A DNA stretch of 64,000 nt from JAACFF01 sp963807975 (GTDB lineage Bacteria; Chloroflexota; Anaerolineae; Promineifilales; Promineifilaceae), in contig CAWEDV010000001.1 in NCBI GenBank assembly GCA_963807975.1, forward strand, positions 1,612,001 to 1,676,000, given 5' to 3'. Positions 52,268 through 62,560 of this stretch are shown here, in pieces; position 1 is the stretch's first letter; each line of letters starts with the position of its first letter. Both the position numbers and the translations under genes were made by a program. The notes beneath the pieces are model-generated. The model was not told the origin of the DNA, searched no databases, and was given only the letters and a program-made list of their open reading frames with translations.

Positions 52268-53146
52268 ATGACAGAAAAAATGCGACAGCTAAACGCTTTC
52301 ACAGTTGACCTGGAAGATTGGTTTCAAGGTCTGACCAGCACCAATCCGCTGGTTGACCAATGGCCGATCTTTGAAAGCAGGGTCGATGAAATCACGCGGC
52401 ACTTGCTTACAATATTGCGCGAGTCAAATGTACATGCCACTTTCTTCGTTCTCGGTTACGTGGCCGATGTCCACCCCACCCTCATTGAGGCGATTGCCCA
52501 GGATGGGCATGAAATTGGCGTCCATGGATATTATCATCGCTTTGTGTCAAAAATGGACGCCAACCAATTTACCCAGGAAATAGATAAGACCCTAGCCGCT
52601 CTGGAACGCATCATTGGCACGAAACCCATTGGCCACCGAGCCCCCTACTTCTCTTTGAATGGTAGCACGCCCTGGGCCTTTCAAGTGCTTGAATCGCGGG
52701 GATTCACTTATGACAGCAGTGTGTTTCCTACCAAGAACATGTTGTATGGCTATCCTGAAGCTCCACGCTTTCCTTATCAAGTGCCTGGTCATGAGATTGT
52801 TGAATTTCCAGCTACGACTTTGACGTTTGCAGGCAAGAAATGGCCCATAGCCGGCGGTTTTTATAATCGAGCACTTCCTTATGCCGTGGTTAAGCATGGA
52901 ATTCGTCAGGTGAACGATCTAGGACAACCGGCAATCATATATATTCATCCCTGGGAGCTGGACACGGGACAGACTTATAATCAAGTCACCTTACGAGAAC
53001 GTGTTACCCATTATCACGGCCGTCGCGGTCTTGAGAAGAAAATCAGGCGGCTATTGGCTGATTTCCGATTTGGACCGTTGCAAGATTTGCTAACGGAAAT
53101 GGCGCATTCTCCTGAACAAGCAGATTCATCGGTGCTGGCAATATGA
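52268..53146 (+). CDS. Polysaccharide deacetylase (NodB fold, XrtA/PEP-CTERM type)
   Basis: The product has 292 residues from ATG 52268; ATG 52238 or earlier starts overlap the upstream gene. The NodB motifs are 'AFTVDLEDWFQG' (catalytic Asp), 'GHEIGVHGYYHRFV' (metal His pair), 'GHRAPYFSLN' and 'IIYIHPWELD'. A DUF3473-like C-terminus 'FGPLQDLL' marks the branch found in exosortase-linked exopolysaccharide loci. It removes N-acetyl groups from a glycan. There is no signal peptide. It ends in an ATGA overlap with the FemAB-like gene. No exosortase gene is present in the window. Confidence 0.9.
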   Translation: MTEKMRQLNAFTVDLEDWFQGLTSTNPLVDQWPIFESRVDEITRHLLTILRESNVHATFFVLGYVADVHPTLIEAIAQDGHEIGVHGYYHRFVSKMDANQFTQEIDKTLAALERIIGTKPIGHRAPYFSLNGSTPWAFQVLESRGFTYDSSVFPTKNMLYGYPEAPRFPYQVPGHEIVEFPATTLTFAGKKWPIAGGFYNRALPYAVVKHGIRQVNDLGQPAIIYIHPWELDTGQTYNQVTLRERVTHYHGRRGLEKKIRRLLADFRFGPLQDLLTEMAHSPEQADSSVLAI

Positions 53147-54213
53147 CCATAGATGTAGACAGCCTCGTTCAGAAACCCATTGTCGTCGATGTCCTTGAGG
53201 CAGAAGGGGATGAGTGGGATACATACGTTCAGGCTGCACCTGATGGTTTACCACTGCATCTTTCCGGCTGGAAAGATGTCATGCACAATACATACGGCTA
53301 CGAGACGCGCTATTTGCTTGCCCGATCTGGACAAGAAATTGTTGGTGTTATGCCTCTATTCATCGTGCCCAGCCGCCTGACTGGAAAACGAGCCATGACC
53401 ATGCCTGGTGGCCTATGCGTTGATCATGGGCAGGCTGCGACTGCTTTGATAGACTCTGGCAAGCAGGTCTCGTCTTCGGGTGCAGATCGGCTGCTCATTC
53501 AGGATTCGCGACAGCTTTGGCCAGGCAAGTGGAATACAGAAAGCCAGCATGTCTACTGGCTGATCGAGCTTGGCAGTTCCGAAGAAGACTTGTGGAAACG
53601 GCTTGATGGCAACATCCGTAGGCAGGTACGCAAAGCCAAACGCAACGAACTGGAAGCCATAGTCGGGCAGGACGAGCAGCTCATCGAACCATTTTATGAG
53701 ATGTTCAGTCAGTTCACGCACCAGGCCGGCACCCCAGTATTCGGTAAGTCTTTCCTACAGAATGTAGTCCGTACCTTTCCCAAGGGCTACAACATTGCCC
53801 TGATCCTTCATGAGGATCAACCCGTTGCCGGATATTTCCAATTGGAGATGGGTGACACCGTCTATGGCATGTGGGGAGCAGCTCTACCCTCAGCCTTAAA
53901 GCTGCGTCCCGCCTATTTAGCCATCTGGGAGATTATGCGCGACGCCGTAAACCGGGGCTTCACCTCCCTGGACATGGGCCGCAGTCCCGCCGGCACCAAC
54001 GCGTCAAAGTTTAAGGGACAATGGGGTGGAATTTCTAGCCCCATTTATCAATCAGTAGTCATGAGTAATGAGCAAGAACGCTCCGAAAGTTTATCAGGCC
54101 AGGTACAATCAGATAATCGGCTGCAGCTATTTATGCAGATATGGTCCCGATTACCTTTGTCAGTTACGCGGTATCTAGGCCCCAAACTTCGTTGGCATAT
54201 ACCATTTGCTTGA
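53143..54213 (+). CDS. FemAB-like GNAT protein (exopolysaccharide-locus type)
   Basis: The product has 356 residues, with the start codon in a 4-base overlap with the deacetylase. It has 'DGLPLHLSGWKDVMHNTYGY', 'WKRLDGNIRRQVRKAKRNEL', 'FEMFSQFTHQAGTPVF'-like text and 'SLDMGRSPAGTNASKFKGQW', the pattern of the FemAB family XrtA/PEP-CTERM-associated proteins. Two GNAT folds are expected. FemAB proteins move amino acids from aminoacyl-tRNA to peptidoglycan, but members in glycan loci may acylate sugars instead. The coupling to the deacetylase suggests that freed amino groups are re-acylated; this is inference. Confidence 0.88.
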   Translation: MTIDVDSLVQKPIVVDVLEAEGDEWDTYVQAAPDGLPLHLSGWKDVMHNTYGYETRYLLARSGQEIVGVMPLFIVPSRLTGKRAMTMPGGLCVDHGQAATALIDSGKQVSSSGADRLLIQDSRQLWPGKWNTESQHVYWLIELGSSEEDLWKRLDGNIRRQVRKAKRNELEAIVGQDEQLIEPFYEMFSQFTHQAGTPVFGKSFLQNVVRTFPKGYNIALILHEDQPVAGYFQLEMGDTVYGMWGAALPSALKLRPAYLAIWEIMRDAVNRGFTSLDMGRSPAGTNASKFKGQWGGISSPIYQSVVMSNEQERSESLSGQVQSDNRLQLFMQIWSRLPLSVTRYLGPKLRWHIPFA

Positions 54214-54222
54214 GTTGTAAAC

Positions 54223-57200
54223 ATGCAGAGATTTCGAAGATTGCTTTCACCACATTATCTACTAGTCGCCGGGCTGGTCGCCATTTGGTTAATGGCCTTA
54301 GCAGCGGTACCTGCACTCCTGCCCGTGCATCTTGCCAGTTGGCTGGCTTTCATCGCCTTGCTCATCGTTCCAGGCTACCTCCTGGGCGATATCATTACAT
54401 GGAAGCTTGACTTAGATATCGTGGAACGTCTGGCGCTGGCCCTGCCACTCGGCGTCGCCGTTCTTGCTGTACCTGGAATCATCTCCTTGGTCCTTCATCT
54501 AGATATTCACCAGCTAGCCTTTGGCTGGGCCATTGCCAGCGGCATGGTCATTGTTGGGTGGCTGTTCAACGAGGCCATTATTTATCGCGAACGGACCCAC
54601 GTCAACAACCCATGGAAAATAGATGAAATCTTGCTGGCAGGGATCTTATTCATTGCTTTTGTTGCCCTAATGCCTACCTTAAATCTGTACAAGATTGACG
54701 GTGATGCGTTTGCCGTCAATTCCTTCTCAGCCGACGCCATCGCTGGTTTGCCGCTTAATGAAAAAGAGCCCATCTTTGGTACGGACCTTGGACCCGGCGT
54801 ACGGATGGTCTTTAACCAATCGCTGTCTTTGAATTACTTATGGTCCTATTTCTCGGTAATTGATGCCAATTCATTGATTGCCACGGCCTCAAAGGCAATG
54901 TTGGCCTTATGGGCGATATTCGCCTCATATACCTTGGGCAAGGCTGCTGGGAACGGCAGTCGCCGCTTTGGTCTACTTACAGCAAGCATTCAACTCATCA
55001 TTTATGCCGCAGCCCCATTCGTTCGCGGAGATAATGTGAGCCTTTTCTTTTTCGAACGCATCAATGCGGACAAGTTTATGGTTCCAGTAACCATGCTGCC
55101 TGTAATTTTCGCCTTCGCCATCACCTTTATTCGCGCTGGTGGATGGCGTATATGGCTTGCAGCAGCCATCGCCACCTTGGCCGTCTCCACCATTCATCCC
55201 TTGATCGCAGCCATGTTAGCCCTGGCGATCGGCGCTTTCGGCGCGCTGCATCTATTGATGAACTTCCGTCAAAAACAGTCCTGGCTGCGAGTCACTGCGC
55301 TATATGGATTGATTGTCATTGTCATGTTCCTGCCATTGGTGCAGTTGGTTCTCTCTCAAGGGGAAGCACCTTTAGCAAGCTCTTACCCTACTTCATTCGA
55401 GGGCTGGGACGTCGGTGCAAAACAGGTACCTGTTTTGCCCTTCGTTCATACTGAGAGTCTGGACTATTTTGGGCAGCTTCCTGATATCGAAGAAATGGAA
55501 GCAGGTGATGTTTTCGAAAACACCAATCCTTTTCTCACCTGGCGCTTTGCCTTGAATATGGACAGGCGGCGTTTGATTCTCTTTGATCGCGACAATTACA
55601 TTTCCGATCCAAGTCTGATCATGGAGCCACCCTATTTTCTGGCACTACTGCTCTTGCCCATGTTCATATTCCTGCTGCGGCGAGACGTTTCTGCTCAATT
55701 TGTAGTCGGGGTCAGCGGCGGCATTCTGGTGGTAATGTTCAGCCCGATTATTACGCCACTCATCGGCTCTTTTGTGATGCCCTGGATCTTGTGGCGCTTT
55801 GTGTGGATATTGCCTTACGCTCTCATTTTTGCCATGGCCGCAAACATGATCATGAAGGCAGCGATTCGCATTGTGGGCAAGCTGCAGGAAGCTACCGGCG
55901 TTGGCAATTCTGAAACTACAGCAACGATATTGACCCAATATGCCACCCTATTGTTTGTGCTCGCCGCTGTGCTGGTTTTCAGTCCCGGGATTATTCGTAA
56001 TATCAACAACCTCAATGGTCGTATTGCCTTCGCCTATTCATATCCAACTCCTCAAGGTATTTTCCGGCGATTAAACGCTGAACTGGCCAAGAATGGACCG
56101 GCTGTTGTTCTTGCCGAGCAAGATTTGAGCGTTACCATACCTGCCTATGTGGCCAATGCACATGTCCTGGCCCATCGTATGCCAACTACCAGCGAAGTAT
56201 TCCCTGCTGATCTACAAGATGTAGCCCTACAGAGGCTTATCGATCAAAACAGATTCTTTAATTCTCCATATCTGGAAGAATCTTCCATTGATACCATCGT
56301 GAACCACAATGTGAAATACATCATTGTGGCCAGTGGAAGCGATCTTGATTTGCAGATGCGTATGTCGCCATCCTGGTTATCCTGGCTGGAAGACAATGAT
56401 GGATTCTCTCTCTATGCCGTTGTCGACACACCAGTGATCTCGGAAGCTGTTCAGGGCAACACAGGCCTTGCTAATCGCCGTTGGCTTGAGGCAAAAGAAC
56501 ATTTTACAAAGGCCCTTGAAAAGAATAATGATGATCTACTGGCCCAAATGGGACAGATTGAAATCGCACAGCGCGAGGGCCAATTTGACATCGCCTTGGA
56601 AATGCTGGAACAATCAATCGCGCAAATCGATGCACCTATATTGCACTATAAAGTCGGTCAGCTTTATGCTAAACAAGGACGTATTGAGGAAAGCGTCGCT
56701 GAGTTCGATAACGCCCAAACTGCTGCTCCCAGCGTAGGCCGTTTCCATGTCGCCTTAGGTGACGCTTGTTTGAGTGATGGCCTGGACAGTTGCGCTACGG
56801 AGCAATACCGTGCGGCGTTGGACTTGGAACAATGGCCAGATGAAGCTTCACGCCTCGTTGCTGAAGCCGATTTGTGGCGCCATAGGGGATTCACGGAACG
56901 AGCACGACCCCTCTATGAAGAGGCGGCAAGGCTGCAGACGAATGAGTACAATCTGTTCGTTCTCATCAGCGTTTATCGTGAATTAGAAATGTTTGAAGAA
57001 GCGATGCAGCTCGTGCGATCGATGCGCATTCTCTATCCGCTTTCTGCAGAAGTTATCTCAATTCAAGCAGATCTCGCCGCAGCACAAGGAGATTATGACT
57101 CAGCCATTAGTCTGCTCCGCCATGCGGTTTGGCTTCAAGAATTACAGGTACAAGAAACAACCAGAACTCATCTCGCGCTAGCCCAAGTATTTTTGACTGC

Positions 57201-60192
57201 TGGAAGGTTGGAAGAAGCGGGCAATGAAATTGCCTACGCAGTAAGCCAGAATCCCTATTCGGCTGTCGGCCATACGCTGCGCGGCGATTTCTTCCGGGCC
57301 AGGGAAGACCAAGAAGCTGCTATTCGTGCTTACCAGCGTGCCTTTGAGCTCGATCCAACATTGATCGGTGTCTACATGGCTCTCAGTGAGGAGCTGCGTC
57401 AAAACGGAGGCAGCCCGCGTGATGTGATGGTCCTGCTGCAGATCGCCCTCAGCGAGGACTCTGATGAATCCACTCTATTATTGGCGCTCGGTGATCAGTG
57501 GCAGCGTCTGGGAGATTCAGAAGCAGCTATCGACGCGTATCACACAGCTGCCGAGCAGCTTGCCCCTTACGGCCGCTCGAGTCGTTCCCGGCCTTTGGCA
57601 TCAGCCGACAGCCAGGCCTTTGCCCTATCGCGAATAGCCGGCACGTTTGAGGATCTGGGCCAAACACAAGCAGCCATGAACTACTATCACTCAGCCGTTG
57701 CTGCCGCACCTGGTGCGGCTTGGCCGCAGCTGCTACTGGGTGATGTCCTAAGAAGACAAAATGAGGTCGAAGGCGCGATTGCCGCTTATGAGAACGCATT
57801 ATCACTGGATAGTGACCTGGCAGAAGCATATATAAGGTTGGCTGACCTGTACTCGGCTGGCGGAGAATTGGAACGCTCTCAATCCTTGTACCAACGCGCT
57901 CTTGATTTGACGAATCCTGCCCTGGCTCAAGCAAAACCCTCAAACACACCAGTGAGTTTACCTCCTGATAATTCAGTCCTTGATGCTGTATTTGCTTCAG
58001 ATGAGTCTCTCTTCCCAATGGTGAATACCCGTTCGTTGTTGGCCAAGGCCAACAGTCCGCTATTTGCCGGTGACGAATTGATCAGCGTTATGAACTCCAA
58101 TGACATCTTTGCTCTGGCTCAGATTTACCAGGGTCGTAAGCAGGGAGACCAAGCCCTGCAATTGTATCTACAGCGCCTGGAAGAAGGGCGCAAGGGTGGC
58201 GAAGCCTCGGCTATCTTGGCCCGTTATCACAAAGAAATTGGAGACCTCTATTTGGTTCGCTATCAAATAGACGAAGCTATCCTGGCCTACAATGAATCCA
58301 TTCGACTTGACAGCTGGTCCCCGGCTGCCCGGCTGGGTCTGGCAGAAGCACTGATGCTGAAAGAAAGGCCTAACGAAGCAGTCGAGCAATTAGAAACGGC
58401 CGTAAGTTTATCGCCGGGTGCCGTGGAAGCGCAGATCGCTCTGGCCAATACCCTCGATGAATTAGGTAGATCGACAGAAGCGATGACCATCTATGTGAAT
58501 ACGGCTGGGAACCATCCCGGCAATGGGCAGGCGACCTTAGCCTTGGCCCGCGCCTGGCAGTCACGCAATCGCTCTGACAGGGCCGAAGAAAGCTTCCGCG
58601 ATACCATGGAGAAAAATCCAGGGTCTGCCGATGCCTACGTTGGTCTGGCAGAAATACACATGGATGCCAACGATTTTGATGAAGCGGAAAATCTGTTATT
58701 AAAAGCCAAAGGCATAGACTACAACAACGTCAGCAGTTATATTCGTATGGGAGAGCTGGATTATCGTCGCGGCAACTCTGACGAAGCTTTGGCCTGGTAT
58801 CAGCATGCGGCAACGCTGCCCGCAGCCGACCAAACATTAAATTTGACGCTCATCGATTCGCTGATTCGCTTTGGCGATTATATAACAGCACTTAGCTATA
58901 CCGATAATGCCTTATCGCAGCGACCCACGGACAGCGAATTGCTCATGCGTCGCGGTCGCATTGAGCGCATATATGGGCAATACGGTGAGTCCTTGGGTTC
59001 CTTCAGCGTAGCTCAGGCACAGGATCCGGAAAACACCCTTATCTACGTGGAATTGGCCAATCTTTACACTGCTCAGGGGCGTCCTGATGGCGCCCTGTCC
59101 GCCTACGAACAGGCCATTCTTCTGGAACCTGCGGAAACCACACACTATGTCGCTGCCAGCCAAATTATGGTTACTCAGAATCAGCCGCAGCGGGCACAGG
59201 AACTGCTGCTTGAAGGTATTTCGAAAGTATCAGATCCGGTTACTCTCTACAGTACACTCGCTACAGTTCAGCTTCAACAAGGCCACCCCGAAAGAGCGTT
59301 GGAATCGTTGAATTACGGTCTCGACGAATTGGGTGAAAGCACGGGAATGTTCCTGGCCATGGGCGATTATTTCGTCAACCGTGGTAATTTTGACCAGGTG
59401 AAAGAACAATTTGACCGGGCGTTGGAGTCCCAGCCCGATGTTGCCGACGTACATGCTGCGTTGGGCGATCTTTACATATTGATGGAAGAACCGGAAGAGG
59501 CCATCGACCAATACCGTCAGGCTATCACCATCGATCCGGCAACCCCAGGCTACTATCTGGCCCTTGGAGATGCTTTCCAGGCTGTGGGCAACCGTTCTCA
59601 AGCTATAGAAGCATATCGCCAAGCTTTGGTCGCTGCTCCCACTCTTGTCGACAGCTATTTGGATTTGGCCAATATCTATCAAGCCCTAGGGAATTGGACC
59701 GATGCATCCAAGATACTGGACGAAGGCTTGGCAGTCGCCCCAGCTTCTGGAGAGCTTTTGATCCAATACGCCACACTAGAGCTGGCCAGGGGAAATAAGA
59801 AAGAAGCGCTCGACTTGCTTGAGAAAGCAGCCGATAAGGCTCCAGCGGCGGCAACTTATATTAGGAGAGCAGAAATTTTCGACAAAATGGGGATGACGGA
59901 CGAAGCGAAGTTGGACTTGGAAAAAGCCTTGGCCATTGAACCAGCCACTGTTGAAGCTTTGGTAGCCATCGGCGATCTTTATCTTGATAATGGGGATGAT
60001 CTGCGCGCAGAAGAGTATTACATCAGGGCGGCCAAGGTCATGCCCGGAGTGCCTACGGGATACTTGCGTATGGGTTCGATGGCGCGCGCTGCCGAAAATC
60101 GAGATGCGGTGGTCTACTGGAACGATTTAGCTCGCCAGGCAGAACCGGGTGGTTTAGCTCGTCCCGAAGAGCCGATTATCCCAGCAGAATAG
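54223..60192 (+). CDS. Giant membrane-TPR protein
   Basis: The product has 1989 residues. Residues 1-620 hold about 13 membrane helices ('LLVAGLVAIWLMALAAVPAL', 'ASWLAFIALLIVPGYLLGDI', 'IIYAAAPFVRGDNVSLFFFE' and others). They resemble polytopic GT-C-like proteins but have no motif I can name. A domain at about 620-740 follows ('AELAKNGPAVVLAEQDLSVT'). From about 745 to the end there are some thirty or more TPR repeats, e.g. 'AIAAYENALSLDSDLAEAYI', 'AIDQYRQAITIDPATPGYYL' and 'AIEAYRQALVAAPTLVDSYL'. It may be an envelope scaffold that gathers glycan-synthesis or export proteins. It starts 9 bases after the FemAB stop. The function is unknown. Confidence 0.88.
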   Translation: MQRFRRLLSPHYLLVAGLVAIWLMALAAVPALLPVHLASWLAFIALLIVPGYLLGDIITWKLDLDIVERLALALPLGVAVLAVPGIISLVLHLDIHQLAFGWAIASGMVIVGWLFNEAIIYRERTHVNNPWKIDEILLAGILFIAFVALMPTLNLYKIDGDAFAVNSFSADAIAGLPLNEKEPIFGTDLGPGVRMVFNQSLSLNYLWSYFSVIDANSLIATASKAMLALWAIFASYTLGKAAGNGSRRFGLLTASIQLIIYAAAPFVRGDNVSLFFFERINADKFMVPVTMLPVIFAFAITFIRAGGWRIWLAAAIATLAVSTIHPLIAAMLALAIGAFGALHLLMNFRQKQSWLRVTALYGLIVIVMFLPLVQLVLSQGEAPLASSYPTSFEGWDVGAKQVPVLPFVHTESLDYFGQLPDIEEMEAGDVFENTNPFLTWRFALNMDRRRLILFDRDNYISDPSLIMEPPYFLALLLLPMFIFLLRRDVSAQFVVGVSGGILVVMFSPIITPLIGSFVMPWILWRFVWILPYALIFAMAANMIMKAAIRIVGKLQEATGVGNSETTATILTQYATLLFVLAAVLVFSPGIIRNINNLNGRIAFAYSYPTPQGIFRRLNAELAKNGPAVVLAEQDLSVTIPAYVANAHVLAHRMPTTSEVFPADLQDVALQRLIDQNRFFNSPYLEESSIDTIVNHNVKYIIVASGSDLDLQMRMSPSWLSWLEDNDGFSLYAVVDTPVISEAVQGNTGLANRRWLEAKEHFTKALEKNNDDLLAQMGQIEIAQREGQFDIALEMLEQSIAQIDAPILHYKVGQLYAKQGRIEESVAEFDNAQTAAPSVGRFHVALGDACLSDGLDSCATEQYRAALDLEQWPDEASRLVAEADLWRHRGFTERARPLYEEAARLQTNEYNLFVLISVYRELEMFEEAMQLVRSMRILYPLSAEVISIQADLAAAQGDYDSAISLLRHAVWLQELQVQETTRTHLALAQVFLTAGRLEEAGNEIAYAVSQNPYSAVGHTLRGDFFRAREDQEAAIRAYQRAFELDPTLIGVYMALSEELRQNGGSPRDVMVLLQIALSEDSDESTLLLALGDQWQRLGDSEAAIDAYHTAAEQLAPYGRSSRSRPLASADSQAFALSRIAGTFEDLGQTQAAMNYYHSAVAAAPGAAWPQLLLGDVLRRQNEVEGAIAAYENALSLDSDLAEAYIRLADLYSAGGELERSQSLYQRALDLTNPALAQAKPSNTPVSLPPDNSVLDAVFASDESLFPMVNTRSLLAKANSPLFAGDELISVMNSNDIFALAQIYQGRKQGDQALQLYLQRLEEGRKGGEASAILARYHKEIGDLYLVRYQIDEAILAYNESIRLDSWSPAARLGLAEALMLKERPNEAVEQLETAVSLSPGAVEAQIALANTLDELGRSTEAMTIYVNTAGNHPGNGQATLALARAWQSRNRSDRAEESFRDTMEKNPGSADAYVGLAEIHMDANDFDEAENLLLKAKGIDYNNVSSYIRMGELDYRRGNSDEALAWYQHAATLPAADQTLNLTLIDSLIRFGDYITALSYTDNALSQRPTDSELLMRRGRIERIYGQYGESLGSFSVAQAQDPENTLIYVELANLYTAQGRPDGALSAYEQAILLEPAETTHYVAASQIMVTQNQPQRAQELLLEGISKVSDPVTLYSTLATVQLQQGHPERALESLNYGLDELGESTGMFLAMGDYFVNRGNFDQVKEQFDRALESQPDVADVHAALGDLYILMEEPEEAIDQYRQAITIDPATPGYYLALGDAFQAVGNRSQAIEAYRQALVAAPTLVDSYLDLANIYQALGNWTDASKILDEGLAVAPASGELLIQYATLELARGNKKEALDLLEKAADKAPAAATYIRRAEIFDKMGMTDEAKLDLEKALAIEPATVEALVAIGDLYLDNGDDLRAEEYYIRAAKVMPGVPTGYLRMGSMARAAENRDAVVYWNDLARQAEPGGLARPEEPIIPAE

Positions 60193-60210
60193 CACAATCT
60201 TATTTAATAT

Positions 60211-61299
60211 ATGCAAATAAAACCTAGTTTCCGATTAGTTTTCCGCTGTTTATTGGCCTTTGTTTTGGCAATCGCCATCATAAGCTTTCTTCCCGGTCGC
60301 ACAGTCGCTGAGGAAAAAGAAGAACTCAGCGACTTGTGGATTGACCTGAGCATTGGCCCTCCCCTGCTTGATCTGTTCAACGAACGGGCTCATGCCGGTG
60401 ACATGGCCCGCGTTGAGCACATTTCCCAACTTGATTTATTGAAAGAAATCCATACAGGGAAAAGACTGGTTGTTTTCAAATCGGCAGAAGACGCAATTCG
60501 TCTCTTGCCCCATATTTACGATGAAATCGATATCATAGGCTACAATCTGGAACATGGTCCCACCAATCCGGTAAATGAACAAGAGGACCCGATCGAATAC
60601 ATGAAACAACTACGCGAGGCCGCGGACGAATACGATTTGGAATTGGCTCTTGGCCCAGATCGCGCCTTTGCGCTTAGTCATGGGTCAGTCCTGGCTCCCT
60701 ATGCCGATTATCTGATCTTGCAGGTCCAAAAGGTTCAGACGGAGCCAGAAACAGTTTATGACTTTGTCCTTCCCGTTCTTAGAGGTGTCCGCCTGGCCAA
60801 TCCCGACATTCAAACAAGTGTACAGATTCGCACCGAAGGGGATGTTGATGATCTGCTTGATCTCCTTGAACCCCTGCAAGATGAAATTGACGGTATATCC
60901 ATTCTGACCAGTGAAGAAACGATCGACGTAACACAAGAATTAATGGGGGAACTGCGCGCGTTAAAGGTTCAACCTACACGCACACCCGTAGAAGAAGATC
61001 TTCCGGTCGATATTGAGGCTATCAGCGAGGGTGAGGAAATCGCCATCGAAAATCCGCTCACAGCCACTATTGTGGCTACCTCAGCAGACAATTCAAGCCA
61101 GGTGAAAATTGACGATGACAGCACAAGCGAAATGGTTGCTGAAATCCATGAGGAGATCGATGAAGGCATCAGCGAAGAGACAATGTCGGCCCCAGAAAGC
61201 AATCAACGCAGTGGATCGACCTGGCTGTTCGTGGCTATCGCTCTCATCATCGGCTTTGCATTGGGCGCCGGCTATGTCAGTTACAGGGCGTCTTCTTGA
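60211..61299 (+). CDS. Secreted membrane-anchored protein, possible TIM-barrel ectodomain
   Basis: The product has 362 residues. A signal sequence (FRLVFRCLLAFVLAIAIISF) is followed by a domain at about 40-260 with alternating strands and helices: 'HTGKRLVVFKSAEDAIRLLP', 'IDIIGYNLEHGPTNPVNEQE', 'LALGPDRAFAL', 'ADYLILQVQKVQT', 'IQTSVQIRTEGDVDDLLDLL' and 'IDGISILTS'. The pattern resembles a TIM barrel of the glycosidase kind, but catalytic residues are not clear. An acidic linker leads to a C-terminal helix 'WLFVAIALIIGFALGAGYVS'. It is 18 bases after the TPR protein gene, so the two are co-transcribed. No family is recognised. Confidence 0.75.
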   Translation: MQIKPSFRLVFRCLLAFVLAIAIISFLPGRTVAEEKEELSDLWIDLSIGPPLLDLFNERAHAGDMARVEHISQLDLLKEIHTGKRLVVFKSAEDAIRLLPHIYDEIDIIGYNLEHGPTNPVNEQEDPIEYMKQLREAADEYDLELALGPDRAFALSHGSVLAPYADYLILQVQKVQTEPETVYDFVLPVLRGVRLANPDIQTSVQIRTEGDVDDLLDLLEPLQDEIDGISILTSEETIDVTQELMGELRALKVQPTRTPVEEDLPVDIEAISEGEEIAIENPLTATIVATSADNSSQVKIDDDSTSEMVAEIHEEIDEGISEETMSAPESNQRSGSTWLFVAIALIIGFALGAGYVSYRASS

Positions 61300-61309
61300 G
61301 CATTGATTC

Positions 61310-62560
61310 GTGTCGACCCCTGTAGACCCCCCCACAACTAAGAAAAACAGCCGCTTCGCGACGTTTGCCCCCGCCTTACAATCCCGCAGCTTCCGCCTCT
61401 TTTGGTTGGCCCAGATCATCTCGACCATCGGCACCTCCCTCCAGGTCATCGGCGAAGGATATCTGATTTATGAAATAACAGATTCCACATTCTGGCTGGG
61501 TGCCGTAGGATTCATCAGTCTCATTCCCGTCGTGCCCATCTCACTGGCTGGCGGCGTTCTCATTGACCGCGTGCCGCGCCGAAAATTGATTATGATCACC
61601 CAGTTTGGCCTCTTCCTACAGGCATTGCTTTTTGGTCTGTTGGCTGTTAGCGGACAAATCCAGTTATGGCATGTGCTTGTGCTCTATTTCGTCTTTGGCG
61701 CTTTATTAGCTATCGATCACCCCGCACGGCGTGCCTTCCTGGTTGACCTCGTCGAGCGCGATGATTTGGCCAATGCGGTCGCGCTCAATGCCACGATCTA
61801 CAACATCTCAAACCTGATCGGATTTGCCCTGGGGGGCATCTTAATCGCCACTATAGGCGTGGGCAGCACAATGTTGATTAATTCCCTGACCTATCTGGTC
61901 CCAATCGCAGCCCTGGCTGCCATACGCGTACCCGACGTGGGTCAAGATAAGGAAAAAAATTCTTTTGGCACTGCCTTGTCCGAAGGATTTGTAACATTGT
62001 GGAAGCAACCTACCATTTTGGGCGTTGTCGCCTTAATGGCCGTGGTCGGCGGCCTTGCTTATCCCGTTTTTGGACTGATGCCAGCCTATGCAGATAAAGT
62101 AATGCAGGTTGGATCGGTGGGCTTGGGTATTCTTTTGGCTTCCGGAGCCTTGGGCTCCGTGCTCGGCACCTTTGGTTCGGCCAAGTTGGGCACCGAACAC
62201 AGAGGTCGCAATCTAATACTTTCCGCCATCGCCCTGTCCATACTGGTCATTGCCTTCGCTCAGGCGCCCACTATGTGGGCAGCCTGCTTGATTCTTATTG
62301 CCTTAGGATTTATGCTGTTGGTGCTGCAGAGCCTAGCTATCACACTGGTACAATTAAATACGCCTGATCGCGTGCGGGGCCGGGTTATGAGTATCTACAG
62401 CATGTTACATGCCGGAGCTGATACTGGAGGGAATTTGGTCATTGGCGCCATTGCCGTTCCACTGGGCCTGGTTACAGCGCTGACATTGGGTGGTGCAGCA
62501 GCATTGTTGTTCAGTTTTGGGCTCAATCTTTTCATGCCCAAGATGCGCAGGCTTGATTAA
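61310..62560 (+). CDS. MFS transporter (EntS/DHA3-type exporter)
   Basis: The product has 416 residues from GTG 61310 (MSTPVDPPTTKKN). It has twelve membrane helices. 'SRSFRLFWLAQIISTIGTSL', 'GVLIDRVPRRKLIMITQFG' (the MFS loop 2-3 motif), 'DHPARRAFLVDLVERDDLAN' and 'TPDRVRGRVMSIYSMLHAGA' are typical of the DHA3/enterobactin exporter-like branch. It probably exports a small hydrophobic or glycan-related compound by proton antiport. It lies 10 bases after the preceding gene and overlaps the next by one base (TAATG). Confidence 0.93.
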   Translation: MSTPVDPPTTKKNSRFATFAPALQSRSFRLFWLAQIISTIGTSLQVIGEGYLIYEITDSTFWLGAVGFISLIPVVPISLAGGVLIDRVPRRKLIMITQFGLFLQALLFGLLAVSGQIQLWHVLVLYFVFGALLAIDHPARRAFLVDLVERDDLANAVALNATIYNISNLIGFALGGILIATIGVGSTMLINSLTYLVPIAALAAIRVPDVGQDKEKNSFGTALSEGFVTLWKQPTILGVVALMAVVGGLAYPVFGLMPAYADKVMQVGSVGLGILLASGALGSVLGTFGSAKLGTEHRGRNLILSAIALSILVIAFAQAPTMWAACLILIALGFMLLVLQSLAITLVQLNTPDRVRGRVMSIYSMLHAGADTGGNLVIGAIAVPLGLVTALTLGGAAALLFSFGLNLFMPKMRRLD

